In this document: one piece after another, positions 53,490 to 62,463 of the stretch
How the letters are laid out: every line of letters starts with the position of its first letter
How positions within the stretch are numbered: position 1 is the first letter of the stretch
Origin: an uncultured Mailhella sp.
Lineage (GTDB): Bacteria > Desulfobacterota > Desulfovibrionia > Desulfovibrionales > Desulfovibrionaceae
NCBI GenBank assembly: GCA_910577155.1
Contig: CAJTMS010000001.1
Coordinates: 1 to 64,000 of the forward strand
Direction: 5' to 3'
Length of the DNA stretch: 64,000 nucleotides
The notes under the pieces: model-generated
Database searches by the model: none
What the model was told of the DNA's origin: nothing
What the model saw: only the letters and a program-made list of their open reading frames with translations
Made by a program: the position numbers and the translations under genes

Positions 53490-54142
53490 ATGGACAGAAG
53501 AATGTTTATGAAAAAAGGCTTATTGGCAGTTTTAGGAACAGGGCTTGCAAGCCCCGCTGTTTTATTTCCAAACAATTTGGCACATGCCGCAGCGCAAGAA
53601 GGAGCAAAGGCAATGAAAATACTCGTTTTAACAGGCAGTCCCCGTAAAAACGGCAATTCCAACATGCTGGCAGATAATTTTATCAAGGGAGCAACAGACA
53701 AGGGACATGAAATTGTGCGTTTTGATGCCGCAGAAAAAATGTTCATCCTTGTATTGCCTGCAATTCCTGCGGTATGGACGGACCCTGCGTCTTTGATGAT
53801 GATTTTGATTTTGTGCGGGAACATATTATCAAAGCGGATTTGGTTGCTTTTGCAACGCCTATGTATTATTTTGGCATTTCATCCCAGCTCAAGGCTGTTA
53901 TTGACAGATTTTATGCGATTAACGGGCAAATCCACGTCCATAAAAAAGCTGTTCTGCTCATGACCTATGCCAATAATTCCCGTGATGATGAACGCCCCAT
54001 TGTCACGCATTATGAACAATTATTATCTTATTTAGGCTGGGAAGATGCGGGCAGGGTGATTGTTCCCGGTGCATGGGGGGCGGGTTCTGTCAGCGGAACA
54101 AAATTCCCTGCCATGGCATATGAGCTTGGAAAAAGTCTATAA
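53490..54142 (+). pseudogene. Tat-exported flavodoxin-like / FMN reductase with frameshift
   Basis: Two frames together encode one protein of about 217 residues. The first opens with MDRRMFMKKGLLAVL, a Tat-like signal, then KILVLTGSPRKNGNSN, the FMN phosphate loop. The second continues MDGPCVFDDDFDFVREHII, ATPMYYFGISSQLKAVIDRFY. Restoring one A in the A6 tract at 53734-53739 joins them as NVHPCIACNSCGMDGPC, the cysteine motif expected in iron-sulfur-flavoprotein-like NADPH-dependent FMN reductases. The gene is therefore broken by a one-base deletion, or the assembly has an error, or expression needs slippage. The intact MBL-fold gene follows by 21 bases. Confidence 0.8.
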
Positions 54143-54163
54143 AAAAGGAGAACGCCTGCTTCT

Positions 54164-55288
54164 ATGACGCGCAGAACGTTTTTAAAATATATGACGGGAT
54201 TTTTGCTTGCAAGTGCAGGAGCAGGCGGAGCAGGCTATGGTTTTATGCAGAAAAAAATGTTTGGGGCATTGCCTGATGAAAAGCTCATAAAGGAACTGAT
54301 GCGTTCTTCCCATTATTACCGGGGAGAATTTCATAATCTTGTGGAACACGCTGTTTTATCGGATAAAAGTTCTGCTGTCATGGCATTGCTGAGGTCAGTA
54401 TTAAAAAGAAAAGAAAATCCTTTCCCCGTAAATCCAGTACCTGTAAAGAAAAACGCGTTTGCAGGGCTTGAAAAGCAAAATGACAGGCTTGTATGGCTGG
54501 GACATTCTTCCTTTTTTATGCAGCTTGCAGGAAAAAGGATATTGATTGACCCTGTTTTCAGCGCCTATGCCTCTCCTGTTTTTTTCAGTGTGCGTGCCTT
54601 TGCAGGGGCAACACCCTACAGTGCCGACGATTTTCCTTTTCTTGATTATGTGTTTATTTCCCATGATCACTGGGATCATTTGGATTACCCGACCATGATG
54701 CAGTTAAAGCCAAAGCTTGGAAAAATTATTTGCGGGCTTGGGGTGAAATCCCATTTATTACGCTGGGGCTTTGCCGATACGCAAATTCTTGAAGGTGACT
54801 GGGGAAACAGCTTTGCTCTTGCCGATACGCTGCGTGTGCATTTTATTCCTTCGCAGCATTTTTCAGGCAGAACCCTTACCCGCAATAAAACGTTATGGTG
54901 CGGTTTTGTGCTGGAAACACCACAGCAAAAAATCTTGTTCAGCGGCGATACAGGGTATGAAAGCCATTTTGCAGAAATAGGCAAAACCTTGAACGGGATT
55001 GACCTTGCACTGCTTGACTGCGGACAATATAATGACAGTTGGCGCTATGTGCATATGACCCCGGAACAGGCAAGTCAGGCTGCACTTGATTTGAAGGCAT
55101 CGGCTCTGCTTCCCATGCATATTGGCAAATTTTCTTTGGCGTATCATGCATGGAATGACCCCTTTATACGGATAAAAAATGCAAGTGCAAATAAACCTTA
55201 TCAGCTGCTGACGCCGTTAATCGGAGAAGCCGTGGAATTAGCATATCCGCTTCCGACCTTTTCTTCTTGGTGGGAAACAGTAGAATAA
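54164..55288 (+). CDS. Tat-exported MBL-fold hydrolase (NAPE-PLD/UlaG-like)
   Basis: A 374-residue metallo-beta-lactamase-fold protein. A Tat signal (MTRRTFLKYMTG) precedes a spacer and the catalytic domain beginning LVWLGHSSFFMQLAGKRI. The metal-binding motif is HDHWDHLD, with later ligands in PSQHFSGRT, FSGDTGY and LPMHIGKF. Similar proteins hydrolyse phosphodiesters or lactones. It follows the frameshifted flavoprotein in what looks like an operon (21-base gap); both are predicted Tat substrates. Confidence 0.87.
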   Translation: MTRRTFLKYMTGFLLASAGAGGAGYGFMQKKMFGALPDEKLIKELMRSSHYYRGEFHNLVEHAVLSDKSSAVMALLRSVLKRKENPFPVNPVPVKKNAFAGLEKQNDRLVWLGHSSFFMQLAGKRILIDPVFSAYASPVFFSVRAFAGATPYSADDFPFLDYVFISHDHWDHLDYPTMMQLKPKLGKIICGLGVKSHLLRWGFADTQILEGDWGNSFALADTLRVHFIPSQHFSGRTLTRNKTLWCGFVLETPQQKILFSGDTGYESHFAEIGKTLNGIDLALLDCGQYNDSWRYVHMTPEQASQAALDLKASALLPMHIGKFSLAYHAWNDPFIRIKNASANKPYQLLTPLIGEAVELAYPLPTFSSWWETVE

Positions 55289-55368
55289 AAAATATTATAA
55301 ATCTTATTGGTGTGTTCTAAATGTCATACGGATATACACTAAAGTTTGCCAAATAAAATGACGCAAAA

Positions 55369-55394
55369 AAAAAGCCTGCATATGCAGGCTTTTT
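55369..55394 (-). terminator. Terminator of the cupin gene
   Basis: A perfect palindromic stem (AAAAAGCCTGCAT / ATGCAGGCTTTTT), with further T on the minus strand. Confidence 0.85.
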
Positions 55395-55413
55395 GAGAGA
55401 GGATTTTATATTG

Positions 55414-55920
55414 TTATGGAAGCTTATTGTATTCTTCGTCAGCAACAGGTTCAAGCCATTCATTACTGTTTTTTTCGCCGGGAACTTCAACGGACAAGTG
55501 TGCAAACCAACTGTCCTTTGCAGCACCGTGCCAGTGTTTTACCCCGGCAGGAATAATGACAACGTCACCGGTTTTGAGAGCCCGGGCTTCTTTTCCCCAT
55601 TCCTGATACCAGCCGCGTCCTGCTGTGCAAAGTAAAATTTGTCCGCCGCCCTGTGCTGCATGGTGGATATGCCAGTTGTTGCGGCAGCGAGGCTCAAAGG
55701 TCACGTTGGCAATGGAAACACCTTCTGAGCTTAATCTGTTTAAATAGCTGTTGCCAATAAAATATTTTGCATAGGCAGTATTGGGTTCACCCTGAGCAAA
55801 GGGGCTGTTCAGTTCTGCGGGAATTTTGTTTTCGTCAGCTTGGGCTGAAGATACGGAAAAAAGCATGCAAAGAGCAACAAAGCTAACGGTTGCAATGGAT
55901 TTAATGTTGTGTAAAAGCAT
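55414..55920 (-). CDS. Exported cupin-domain protein
   Basis: A 168-residue protein with a signal peptide (about 1-29, ending SSAQA). The cupin domain has the two metal motifs: NWHIHHAAQGGGQILLCTAG and PAGVKHWHGA. Homologous cupins often travel with flavodoxin-like and carboxymuconolactone-decarboxylase-like genes. ATG at 55920 follows AGGAGG. It shares an upstream motif with the flavoprotein gene. Confidence 0.87.
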   Translation of the reverse strand: MLLHNIKSIATVSFVALCMLFSVSSAQADENKIPAELNSPFAQGEPNTAYAKYFIGNSYLNRLSSEGVSIANVTFEPRCRNNWHIHHAAQGGGQILLCTAGRGWYQEWGKEARALKTGDVVIIPAGVKHWHGAAKDSWFAHLSVEVPGEKNSNEWLEPVADEEYNKLP

Positions 55921-56000
55921 AGAGCCTCCTTTTATGGTTAACATATATTGTCTGTAACGTTACAATAGAGGATTTTCATCACAGCGTATAGACATAATTA

Positions 56001-56019
56001 TGGCAAAAACTTGCCTAAT
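56001..56019 (-). promoter_or_regulatory. Candidate operator shared with the flavoprotein gene (copy 2)
   Basis: On the minus strand ATTAGGCAAGTTTTTGCCA, 99 to 81 bases before the cupin start. It also contains the inverted repeat GGCAA-aaac-TTGCC (56002-56015), so a dimeric regulator is plausible. Confidence 0.5.
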
Positions 56020-56092
56020 TTTATCAATACTCGAGGCTTTATACTGGGAAAAAAGTAAGTATAATCAGCGTGAAAGACGTAATATACACAGG

Positions 56093-56127
56093 AAAAAACT
56101 CCTCACTTCTTTTTAGGAAGTGAGGAG
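56093..56127 (-). terminator. Terminator of the frdX-hcp operon
   Basis: CTCCTCACTTC pairs with GAAGTGAGGAG, followed on the minus strand by six T. Confidence 0.9.
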
Positions 56128-56139
56128 CATTTGTATAGT

Positions 56140-57726
56140 TTATCCGAGAATTGCTTTTAAATCTTCCTGCGGTGTTGAAATGGGAGCGATTTTGTAGTTT
56201 TCAACAAGGAAATTCAAGACATTGGGTGAAATAAAAGCAGGAAGTGAGGGACCCAGCAAAATATTTTTAATTCCAAGGTGCAGGAGTGTTAACAAAATGC
56301 AGACAGCTTTTTGTTCATACCATGAAAGCACCAGTGAGAGGGGCAAATCATTGACCCCGCATCCGAATGCGTCAGCAAGAGCCACTGCAATTTTGATTGC
56401 GCTGTAGGCATCATTGCATTGCCCGATATCCATGAGCCGCGGCAAGCCGCCGATTGTGCCCAAATTTAAATCGTTAAAACGGTATTTACCGCAGGCTAGG
56501 GTCAGCACTACAGTATCTGCAGGAGTATTCCGTACAAATTCCGTGTAGTAGTTTCGTCCCGTGCGAGCGCCGTCACAGCCGCCAACCAAGAAGAAATGCT
56601 TGATTGCTCCTGATTTTACAGCGTCAATAACTTTGTCTGCAACGCCGAGAACTGTTTTGTGTCCAAATCCTGTAAGCACAGAACTGCCGCCGTTAATGCC
56701 CGTACAGTGTTGGTCTTCTGCATACCCGCCCAGCTCAAGGGCTTTTTTAATGACCGGAGAAAAATCCTTTGTTTTTCCAATATGGGTTATTTCAGGATAG
56801 GAAACGACTTCCGTTGTGAAAACCCTGTCCGCATAGCCGGGGTTTGGGGGCATGAGGCAGTTGGTAGTAAAAAGAATGGGAGCAGGAATATCGGCAAATT
56901 CTTTTTGTTGATTTTGCCAAGCTGTGCCAAAATTTCCTTTCAAGTGTGCATATTTTTTCAATTCAGGATATGCATGCGCAGGGAGCATTTCTCCATGGGT
57001 ATAAATATTAATGCCCTTGCCTTCTGTTTGTTCCAAAAGAAGCTTCAAATCCAAAAGATCGTGCCCTGTGACAACAATAAACGGACCTTTTTCAACATGC
57101 AGAGAAACTTCTGCGGGCACAGGATGTCCAAAGGTTTCCGTGTTTGCTTTATCCAATAATTCCATACAGGTAAGGTTATATTGTCCCACTTCCAAAACAA
57201 TGGGCAAAAGCTGATTCATGTCCAGATCTTCAGCTATGGCAGAAAGGGCTTTGGCAATGAATTTGTTGAGGTTTTCATCGGTATATCCCAGTACCATGGC
57301 GTGGTAGGCATAGGCGGCAACTCCCCGAATACCAAATAAAATCAGGGATTTTAGGCTGCGTATATCTTCCTCGGCATTCCAAAGCCCGGACATATCATAA
57401 TCGTTTTTTACGCTGTCAGAAGATACAGGATTTACTGCTTCTTGCTGAGCATGAACACGCCGGATTAATACTTCAATGGTTTGTGCATTGAAGTTGACGT
57501 TGGTAACAGTGGTAAAAAGTCCTTCAAGAATAAGTTTCCATGTGTCTGGTGCGGGGCTGAGGGTATTTTTGTCTATTATTCGGGAAAGCCCTATCAAAGC
57601 ACCCGTCAGTTTATCCTGCAAATTTGCGACGTCAGCTGTTTTGCCGCATACGCCGGCATTTGCCTTGCAGCCTGTGCGGCCTGCGGTTTGTTCACATTGA
57701 AAACAAAACATTTTTGCGTTTTCCAT
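56140..57726 (-). CDS. hcp: Hydroxylamine reductase / hybrid cluster protein
   Basis: A 528-residue cytosolic iron-sulfur-oxygen protein that removes reactive nitrogen species: hydroxylamine or NO reduction is described for the family. The N-terminal cubane ligands are Cys8, Cys11, Cys20 and Cys27 (CFQCEQTAG ... CGK). Hybrid-cluster ligands are spread later, for example in TGHDLLDL, TTNCLMPP, VGGCDGAR and LACGKYRF. Full length. AAAGGAGCAGAACT precedes the ATG. It is second in an operon after the ferredoxin gene (15-base gap). Confidence 0.96.
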   Translation of the reverse strand: MENAKMFCFQCEQTAGRTGCKANAGVCGKTADVANLQDKLTGALIGLSRIIDKNTLSPAPDTWKLILEGLFTTVTNVNFNAQTIEVLIRRVHAQQEAVNPVSSDSVKNDYDMSGLWNAEEDIRSLKSLILFGIRGVAAYAYHAMVLGYTDENLNKFIAKALSAIAEDLDMNQLLPIVLEVGQYNLTCMELLDKANTETFGHPVPAEVSLHVEKGPFIVVTGHDLLDLKLLLEQTEGKGINIYTHGEMLPAHAYPELKKYAHLKGNFGTAWQNQQKEFADIPAPILFTTNCLMPPNPGYADRVFTTEVVSYPEITHIGKTKDFSPVIKKALELGGYAEDQHCTGINGGSSVLTGFGHKTVLGVADKVIDAVKSGAIKHFFLVGGCDGARTGRNYYTEFVRNTPADTVVLTLACGKYRFNDLNLGTIGGLPRLMDIGQCNDAYSAIKIAVALADAFGCGVNDLPLSLVLSWYEQKAVCILLTLLHLGIKNILLGPSLPAFISPNVLNFLVENYKIAPISTPQEDLKAILG

Positions 57727-57741
57727 AGTTCTGCTCCTTTA

Positions 57742-58440
57742 TTACATGGGTAATGAATTTAAAATTCTGCCGTCTGCTGAAATGGTTATCACAGTCAGGG
57801 GAATAGATTTTCCACTTGCCCGCAAGGCTTTTTTGACGGCATTTTCCATACCGCTGCAGCAAGGGACTTCCATTTTTGTGACAGTGATTGTTTTAATGGT
57901 ATTGCCGGCAAGGATTTGTGCCAATTTTTCGCTGTAATCCCCTTCGTCCAGTTTTGGACAGCCGATTAACGTGATATGGTTTTTAATAAAATCACCATGA
58001 AAATTACCGTAGGCATATGCTGTGCAGTCAGCCGCAATAAGAAGATTTGCATTTTCAAAATAAGACGCATTGACGGGCACAAGTTTGATTTGGACAGGCC
58101 ATTGGGATAACTGGCTGGGAACAGAGGAAGGTTGTAGGGTATCTGTCTTGGCTTGGATGATCTGTGCGGCAGTTCCCGGACAGCCGCAGGGAAGAGGTTT
58201 TTCCTGTTTTTTTGCCAAAAGAACGGCTTTTTCGTTATAGGGCAAAGCCTCTCTTTCCTCAAAGCTGATAGCGTTTTCAGGGCAGGCGGGCAGGCAATCT
58301 CCAAGCCCGTCGCAATAATCATCCCGTATCAGTTTTGCCTTTCCATTGATAATTTTAATAGCTCCTTCATGGCAGGCATCAGCGCAAAGCCCGCATCCCG
58401 TACATTTTTCTTCATTGATTTTTATAATTCTGCGTATCAT
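57742..58440 (-). CDS. frdX: FrdX-type ferredoxin partner of Hcp
   Basis: A 232-residue cytosolic protein with two iron-sulfur motifs. The first is complete (Cys13, 16, 19, 23: CTGCGLCADACHEGAI). The second is CDGLGDCLPACPENAI, a variant with a longer first spacing. A Pro/Cys motif (PCGCPG) follows, and the C-terminal 120 residues form a separate domain with ADCTAYAYGNFH and CCSGMENAV. It likely feeds electrons to Hcp. ATG at 58440 follows AAGGA; a longer upstream frame has no ribosome site. Confidence 0.88.
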   Translation of the reverse strand: MIRRIIKINEEKCTGCGLCADACHEGAIKIINGKAKLIRDDYCDGLGDCLPACPENAISFEEREALPYNEKAVLLAKKQEKPLPCGCPGTAAQIIQAKTDTLQPSSVPSQLSQWPVQIKLVPVNASYFENANLLIAADCTAYAYGNFHGDFIKNHITLIGCPKLDEGDYSEKLAQILAGNTIKTITVTKMEVPCCSGMENAVKKALRASGKSIPLTVITISADGRILNSLPM

Positions 58441-58515
58441 ACGTGTATCCTTTATTGATTTTATAAATTTTTTTACAGCAGTGAAAGTTGAAAGCATACT
58501 CTTTGTCTTTCCGCA

Positions 58516-58543
58516 TTGACAATATACCATTTTATTTTATAAT
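58516..58543 (+). promoter_or_regulatory. Full-consensus promoter of hcpR
   Basis: TTGACA (58516-58521), 16 bases, TATAAT (58538-58543). Initiation is expected near 58550, inside the inverted repeat at 58547. Confidence 0.75.
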
Positions 58544-58546
58544 TCT

Positions 58547-58560
58547 GTTGTTTTTACAAC
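58547..58560. promoter_or_regulatory. Candidate HcpR/Fnr-type operator
   Basis: GTTGT-TTTT-ACAAC is a perfect inverted repeat. It overlaps the predicted hcpR start site and lies about 40 bases upstream of a possible frdX start site (minus-strand TATATT at 58526-58521). Confidence 0.5.
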
Positions 58561-58575
58561 AAAAATGAGGTTTTT

Positions 58576-59235
58576 ATGAATACATATCTTTCAGTTCTAA
58601 AAAAAACAGTCTTATTTTCAGGGGTAAAGGAAAATGAAATAGAAGCCATGCTTTCCTGCCTGCAAATGCGAAGACAAAGCTGTAAAAAAGGAGAATATGT
58701 TTTAAATCATGGACAAAGATGGGATAATATTTTGATACTTATCAAAGGAAAACTCCATATCCAGCAGGATGATTACTGGGGCAAGCGGAGTATTATTGCC
58801 GGAATAAATCCCGGAGAAATGTTTGGAGAATCCTATGCGGCACCGGAGAGCGGGGTATTGATGAATGATGTCATGGCAGTGGAGGACAGCGAGGTATTCT
58901 TCTTCAATGTAAAAAAAATAATCACAGTTTGTTCCTCTGCCTGTAAATTCCATACAATTGTTGTGCAGAACCTTTTTTTTTCCCTTTCTGAACAAAACAG
59001 AAAACTTGTCCAAAAAATGAGCTATCTGTCTAAACGCACAACCCGTGAAAAACTGATTGCCTATTTGTCTGATGAGGCGAAATACCAAAATACAGGCACT
59101 GTGTCTCTTCCTTTTAATCGTCAGGAACTGGCAAATTTTTTATCCGTGGAACGCAGTGCCATGTCAAATGAGCTGAGTAAAATGAGAGATGAAGGATTAA
59201 TTACATTTCATAAAAATCATTTTACCTTGCTGTAA
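58576..59235 (+). CDS. hcpR: Crp/Fnr-family regulator, HcpR-like
   Basis: A 219-residue DNA-binding regulator. The cyclic-nucleotide-like sensor barrel fills about residues 15-125, the dimer helix about 125-150, and the winged helix-turn-helix lies at about 170-205 (NRQELANFLSVERSAMSNEL). Its position divergent from frdX-hcp matches HcpR, the nitrosative-stress regulator of Desulfovibrio and relatives. GAGG precedes the ATG. The strong promoter with an overlapping inverted repeat suggests autorepression. Confidence 0.85.
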   Translation: MNTYLSVLKKTVLFSGVKENEIEAMLSCLQMRRQSCKKGEYVLNHGQRWDNILILIKGKLHIQQDDYWGKRSIIAGINPGEMFGESYAAPESGVLMNDVMAVEDSEVFFFNVKKIITVCSSACKFHTIVVQNLFFSLSEQNRKLVQKMSYLSKRTTREKLIAYLSDEAKYQNTGTVSLPFNRQELANFLSVERSAMSNELSKMRDEGLITFHKNHFTLL

Positions 59236-59413
59236 CCTCTCTGTTTCCGGTGATACGTAAAAAATCGCCTGCTTGTTTTGATAGTTCTGACTGTATAACG
59301 GAAGATTTGCTTTGCCGATATTCACAATTATTTTACAAAATTATATAAAATTTATTGGCTTGAGCATGCTTTTGGAAACATCATATAGGATAGAGGAAGT
59401 ATATGCATAAAAA

Positions 59414-59441
59414 AAGGACTTAGAGTTTTCTCTAAGTCCTT
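59414..59441 (-). terminator. Terminator of tRNA-Glu
   Basis: AAGGACTTAGA pairs with TCTAAGTCCTT; seven T follow on the minus strand. Confidence 0.88.
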
Positions 59442-59450
59442 GAAAATTGT

Positions 59451-59527
59451 TGGCGTCCTCAGGGGGATTTGAACCCCCGTTGACGGCGTGAAAGGCCGCT
59501 GTCCTGGGCCGGCTAGACGATGAGGAC
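59451..59527 (-). tRNA. tRNA-Glu (anticodon TTC)
   Basis: A 77-base tRNA with encoded CCA. Acceptor GTCCTCA pairs with TGAGGAC, the anticodon loop CTTTCAC gives TTC, and the T-arm is CGGGGGTTCAAATCCCCC-like. Confidence 0.94.
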
Positions 59528-59542
59528 GTATGCCGTGAAAAG

Positions 59543-59571
59543 TTTTTATGCAAATTTATTCACTTTGTCAA
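59543..59571 (-). promoter_or_regulatory. Promoter of tRNA-Glu
   Basis: Minus-strand TTGACA (59571-59566), 17 bases, TAAAAA (59548-59543). Confidence 0.55.
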
Positions 59572-59748
59572 ATGTTTTTTTGAAAAAATACAAATTTTAT
59601 TAACTTTTTTGGAAGCGTGCTTATTGAGATAACAGTAACATTATTCTTGACTTTTATATGCATAGTAAATAAGCCTGTATTTGGTTTTTGTAGAAAAAGG
59701 AAATGTGTCTTCCCTTTTATTTTTAATGCGTTGTGTTGTGAACGGAAT

Positions 59749-62451
59749 TTATTTTCTTTTTCGTGTTTTTGTCTGGCGTTCTTTGTTTGTGTGTTTTTCT
59801 TTGCCTACTTTTTGGGAGCTGCTTTTGCGTAGAGTTTTAGCAGAAGGCTTTTCCGCTGACTTTCTGGAATATCGTGAGCCCTTTTTATGGATGTCACGGA
59901 AAAGGGCGCTTTTGCCTTTTGCTCTGCCGGATTTTCTGGGAGTAACGCCCATGAGGATTAAATCAATTTCCAGACGGGTGACATCGACAAAATCAATTTG
60001 CACGGCAATTTCATCCCCAAGTCTGTAAGTGACGTCTGAACGTTCACCGTAGAGAATTTGTTTATCTTCATCATAGACAAAGTAGTCATTGCCAAGCTTT
60101 TCCATGCGGATCATGCCCTCTGCCATATTTTCCTGTAATTCGGCAAAAACGCCGAAATTACTCAAACCGCTGATAATGGCAGGGAAGGTTTTGCCAATGG
60201 ATTTTTCCAGCATAAGGCAGGATAAACGCAAAAAGATTTCCCGTTCTGCGCTTTGGGCACAGCGTTCCTGATCATTGCAGATGTCGGCAATGCTTTCAAG
60301 GTAATCCGGATTGAAAATCGCATGTTTTTTTTCCATAAAGCCAAGTTCAGCTTTGAGGCATCTGTGCACCATAAGGTCAGCATAACGGCGGATAGGTGAG
60401 GTAAAATGGCAATAACATTTTGAAGCAAGCCCAAAGTGGATATCCGAAGAAGGGCTGTAGCGTGCCTGCATCATAGCCCGTAAAATCATGCGGTAGGCAA
60501 GAGAGGCGTTTTTTGCAATGGAGGCAATTTGCTCATTTTTTTCAGTAAATTTTCTCTGCTTGCTTTGCTCAGCATTTTCTGCGCCATGTTGTTTGTCCGT
60601 TCCTTGTGTTGCTCCCTGCTGTTCAACTATTTTTTTTGCAGTATCCAAATGAGCAAGAATTTGTCCAAGCCATACATTTTCTCCGATTTTTTCAGGAGAT
60701 TCAACGGGCAGGATTTCAGCCAAACTTGTCTGGGCAAACACGGTACAGAGATTTTTCAGCCGTTCCGGGGCGGGGGCAGGGTGAACACGGTAAAGGCAGG
60801 GAGCATTTTTTTTGTATAAAAATTCTGCCACAGCTTCATTGGCGCTGACCATAAATGCCTCAATGAGTTCATGAGCAAAGAAATGGGGACGCACGCCAAG
60901 AGCTGTCATGGTATCGTTTTGGATAATGCATTGCTGTTCCGGAATTTCCAGATGCAAAGAACCTGCTTTGCAGCGTTTTTTGATGAGGATTTCAGCCAGT
61001 TCTTTTGCGATTAGAAGCATGGTTTCAATTTCTTCGTTCATGGGCGTGGAAATACCGTCCTCAAAGGCTTTATGGGGTTTTCCCGTATCATAAAATTCCT
61101 GTACAGCGTCATAGGTAAGCCGTGCCTTGGAGCGCATAATCCCTTGTCCAAAATCCGTTGCTTTGACTTGTCCTTTGGCATTGAAAAGAATTTTGGCAAA
61201 AATAATTCTGTGGTCTTCGTTTGGACGCAAACTGCATAAGCCGTTGGAAAGAGCTTCAGGGAGCATGGGCTCAACAGAACTCGGGAAATAATAGGAATTG
61301 CCGCGGGTTTTGGCTTCCTTGTCCAGCTTGGAGCAGGGTGTCACATAACGGGAAACATCAGCAATAGCCACAATAAGCGTATAACATGTGTCCTTCTTTT
61401 CTACATAAACCGCATCGTCAAAGTCTCTGGAATCAGCCCCGTCAATGGTGACAAGACAAATGTTCCGCAAATCCGTGTCATTTTGCTCTAATGGAATATG
61501 ATATTTTTGCTGTTTATTTTCAGCTTGTAAAAAACCTTCGGCAAGGGCGATATTTTCGGCTTCTTTCAGTACATCGTCAGGAAATTCCGTAGGGATATTG
61601 TTGCTTGTTTTGGTAATACTTTCCTGCACAGAAACACTGTGCTGCCCACCAAGAAATTTTTTGGGCTGGGCAAGCCACAAGGGGCTATTGAGTCTTGAGG
61701 GCAGGCGGTCTTGGACTTCAACTTCCAAAAGGTCACCTTGTTTAAGGGTGTAATCTTTTTCTGTGCTTTGTCCCAAAAATTCTTCAGTAAGGGGGATTAA
61801 TACCGTAAAATGAAAACGGCTGTCCGTGGGTTTGGCAAGGTAAGCCTGTTTGGCAGCGTGTTTAAAATGTTTTTTCTGCTGTTTTGTGGCTTCTTCTTCA
61901 ATGCAAACGGTGAGAATTTTATGTGTTCTTTCTACAATTTCAACAACTTTTCCCTCACGTCTTTTGCCTGTATTGCCCAAAAGTCCCCGAGGGCTTATTC
62001 CATTGGCTCGTTGAGGGCGAGGTAAAAGAGCAACTTCCACAATATCTCCATTCCATGCATCGCCAAGGCTTTGTTCAGGAATATAAATATCTTCTTTGAC
62101 ATGGGGGAATTTTTCTTTATTGACAAGGACAAAAGCTGCCCCGGAACGCTGCACGGCAAGCTTGCCCAGAATATGCCCAAGGCTTGTGCTGAGGCAATAG
62201 GTTCCGCCCCGCTGATGAATGATTTTTCCTTCTTTGACAAGCTCATGCAAAAGGGAAAGAACTTCTTTTTTGGAACGTCTGGTTACATTTGCACGGCGCA
62301 GAATATCGTCAAGCCGCAGAGGGTGCGGTGTTTTTTCCAATATGGAATAAATATTTTCCAGCGTAAAATCTTCGTCTTTTGCATAGCGTTTTTCGTCATC
62401 TTCCAAATTGTGACCAAAATATGTTTTCTGTTTTTTGGATAATTTTTTCAT
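59749..62451 (-). CDS. rnr: Ribonuclease R
   Basis: A 900-residue processive 3'-5' exoribonuclease that degrades structured RNA. An N-terminal winged-helix region (about 25-95) and cold-shock domains lead to the RNB catalytic core beginning near residue 335 (TIDGADSRDFDDAVYV) with its aspartate cluster. An S1 domain follows (about 780-860), and a strongly basic Lys/Arg/Ser tail of about 50 residues ends the chain. Full length. It lies 12 bases before lpxK on the same strand and is probably co-transcribed after it. Confidence 0.95.
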   Translation of the reverse strand: MKKLSKKQKTYFGHNLEDDEKRYAKDEDFTLENIYSILEKTPHPLRLDDILRRANVTRRSKKEVLSLLHELVKEGKIIHQRGGTYCLSTSLGHILGKLAVQRSGAAFVLVNKEKFPHVKEDIYIPEQSLGDAWNGDIVEVALLPRPQRANGISPRGLLGNTGKRREGKVVEIVERTHKILTVCIEEEATKQQKKHFKHAAKQAYLAKPTDSRFHFTVLIPLTEEFLGQSTEKDYTLKQGDLLEVEVQDRLPSRLNSPLWLAQPKKFLGGQHSVSVQESITKTSNNIPTEFPDDVLKEAENIALAEGFLQAENKQQKYHIPLEQNDTDLRNICLVTIDGADSRDFDDAVYVEKKDTCYTLIVAIADVSRYVTPCSKLDKEAKTRGNSYYFPSSVEPMLPEALSNGLCSLRPNEDHRIIFAKILFNAKGQVKATDFGQGIMRSKARLTYDAVQEFYDTGKPHKAFEDGISTPMNEEIETMLLIAKELAEILIKKRCKAGSLHLEIPEQQCIIQNDTMTALGVRPHFFAHELIEAFMVSANEAVAEFLYKKNAPCLYRVHPAPAPERLKNLCTVFAQTSLAEILPVESPEKIGENVWLGQILAHLDTAKKIVEQQGATQGTDKQHGAENAEQSKQRKFTEKNEQIASIAKNASLAYRMILRAMMQARYSPSSDIHFGLASKCYCHFTSPIRRYADLMVHRCLKAELGFMEKKHAIFNPDYLESIADICNDQERCAQSAEREIFLRLSCLMLEKSIGKTFPAIISGLSNFGVFAELQENMAEGMIRMEKLGNDYFVYDEDKQILYGERSDVTYRLGDEIAVQIDFVDVTRLEIDLILMGVTPRKSGRAKGKSALFRDIHKKGSRYSRKSAEKPSAKTLRKSSSQKVGKEKHTNKERQTKTRKRK

Positions 62452-62463
62452 TGTATTCTCATT

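Noticed and set aside
56001..56014. TGGCAAAAACTTGC ahead of the cupin gene as a sigma-54 promoter
   Set aside because: Spacing is one base short and it reads away from the gene; the inverted repeat and match to the other operator explain it better.
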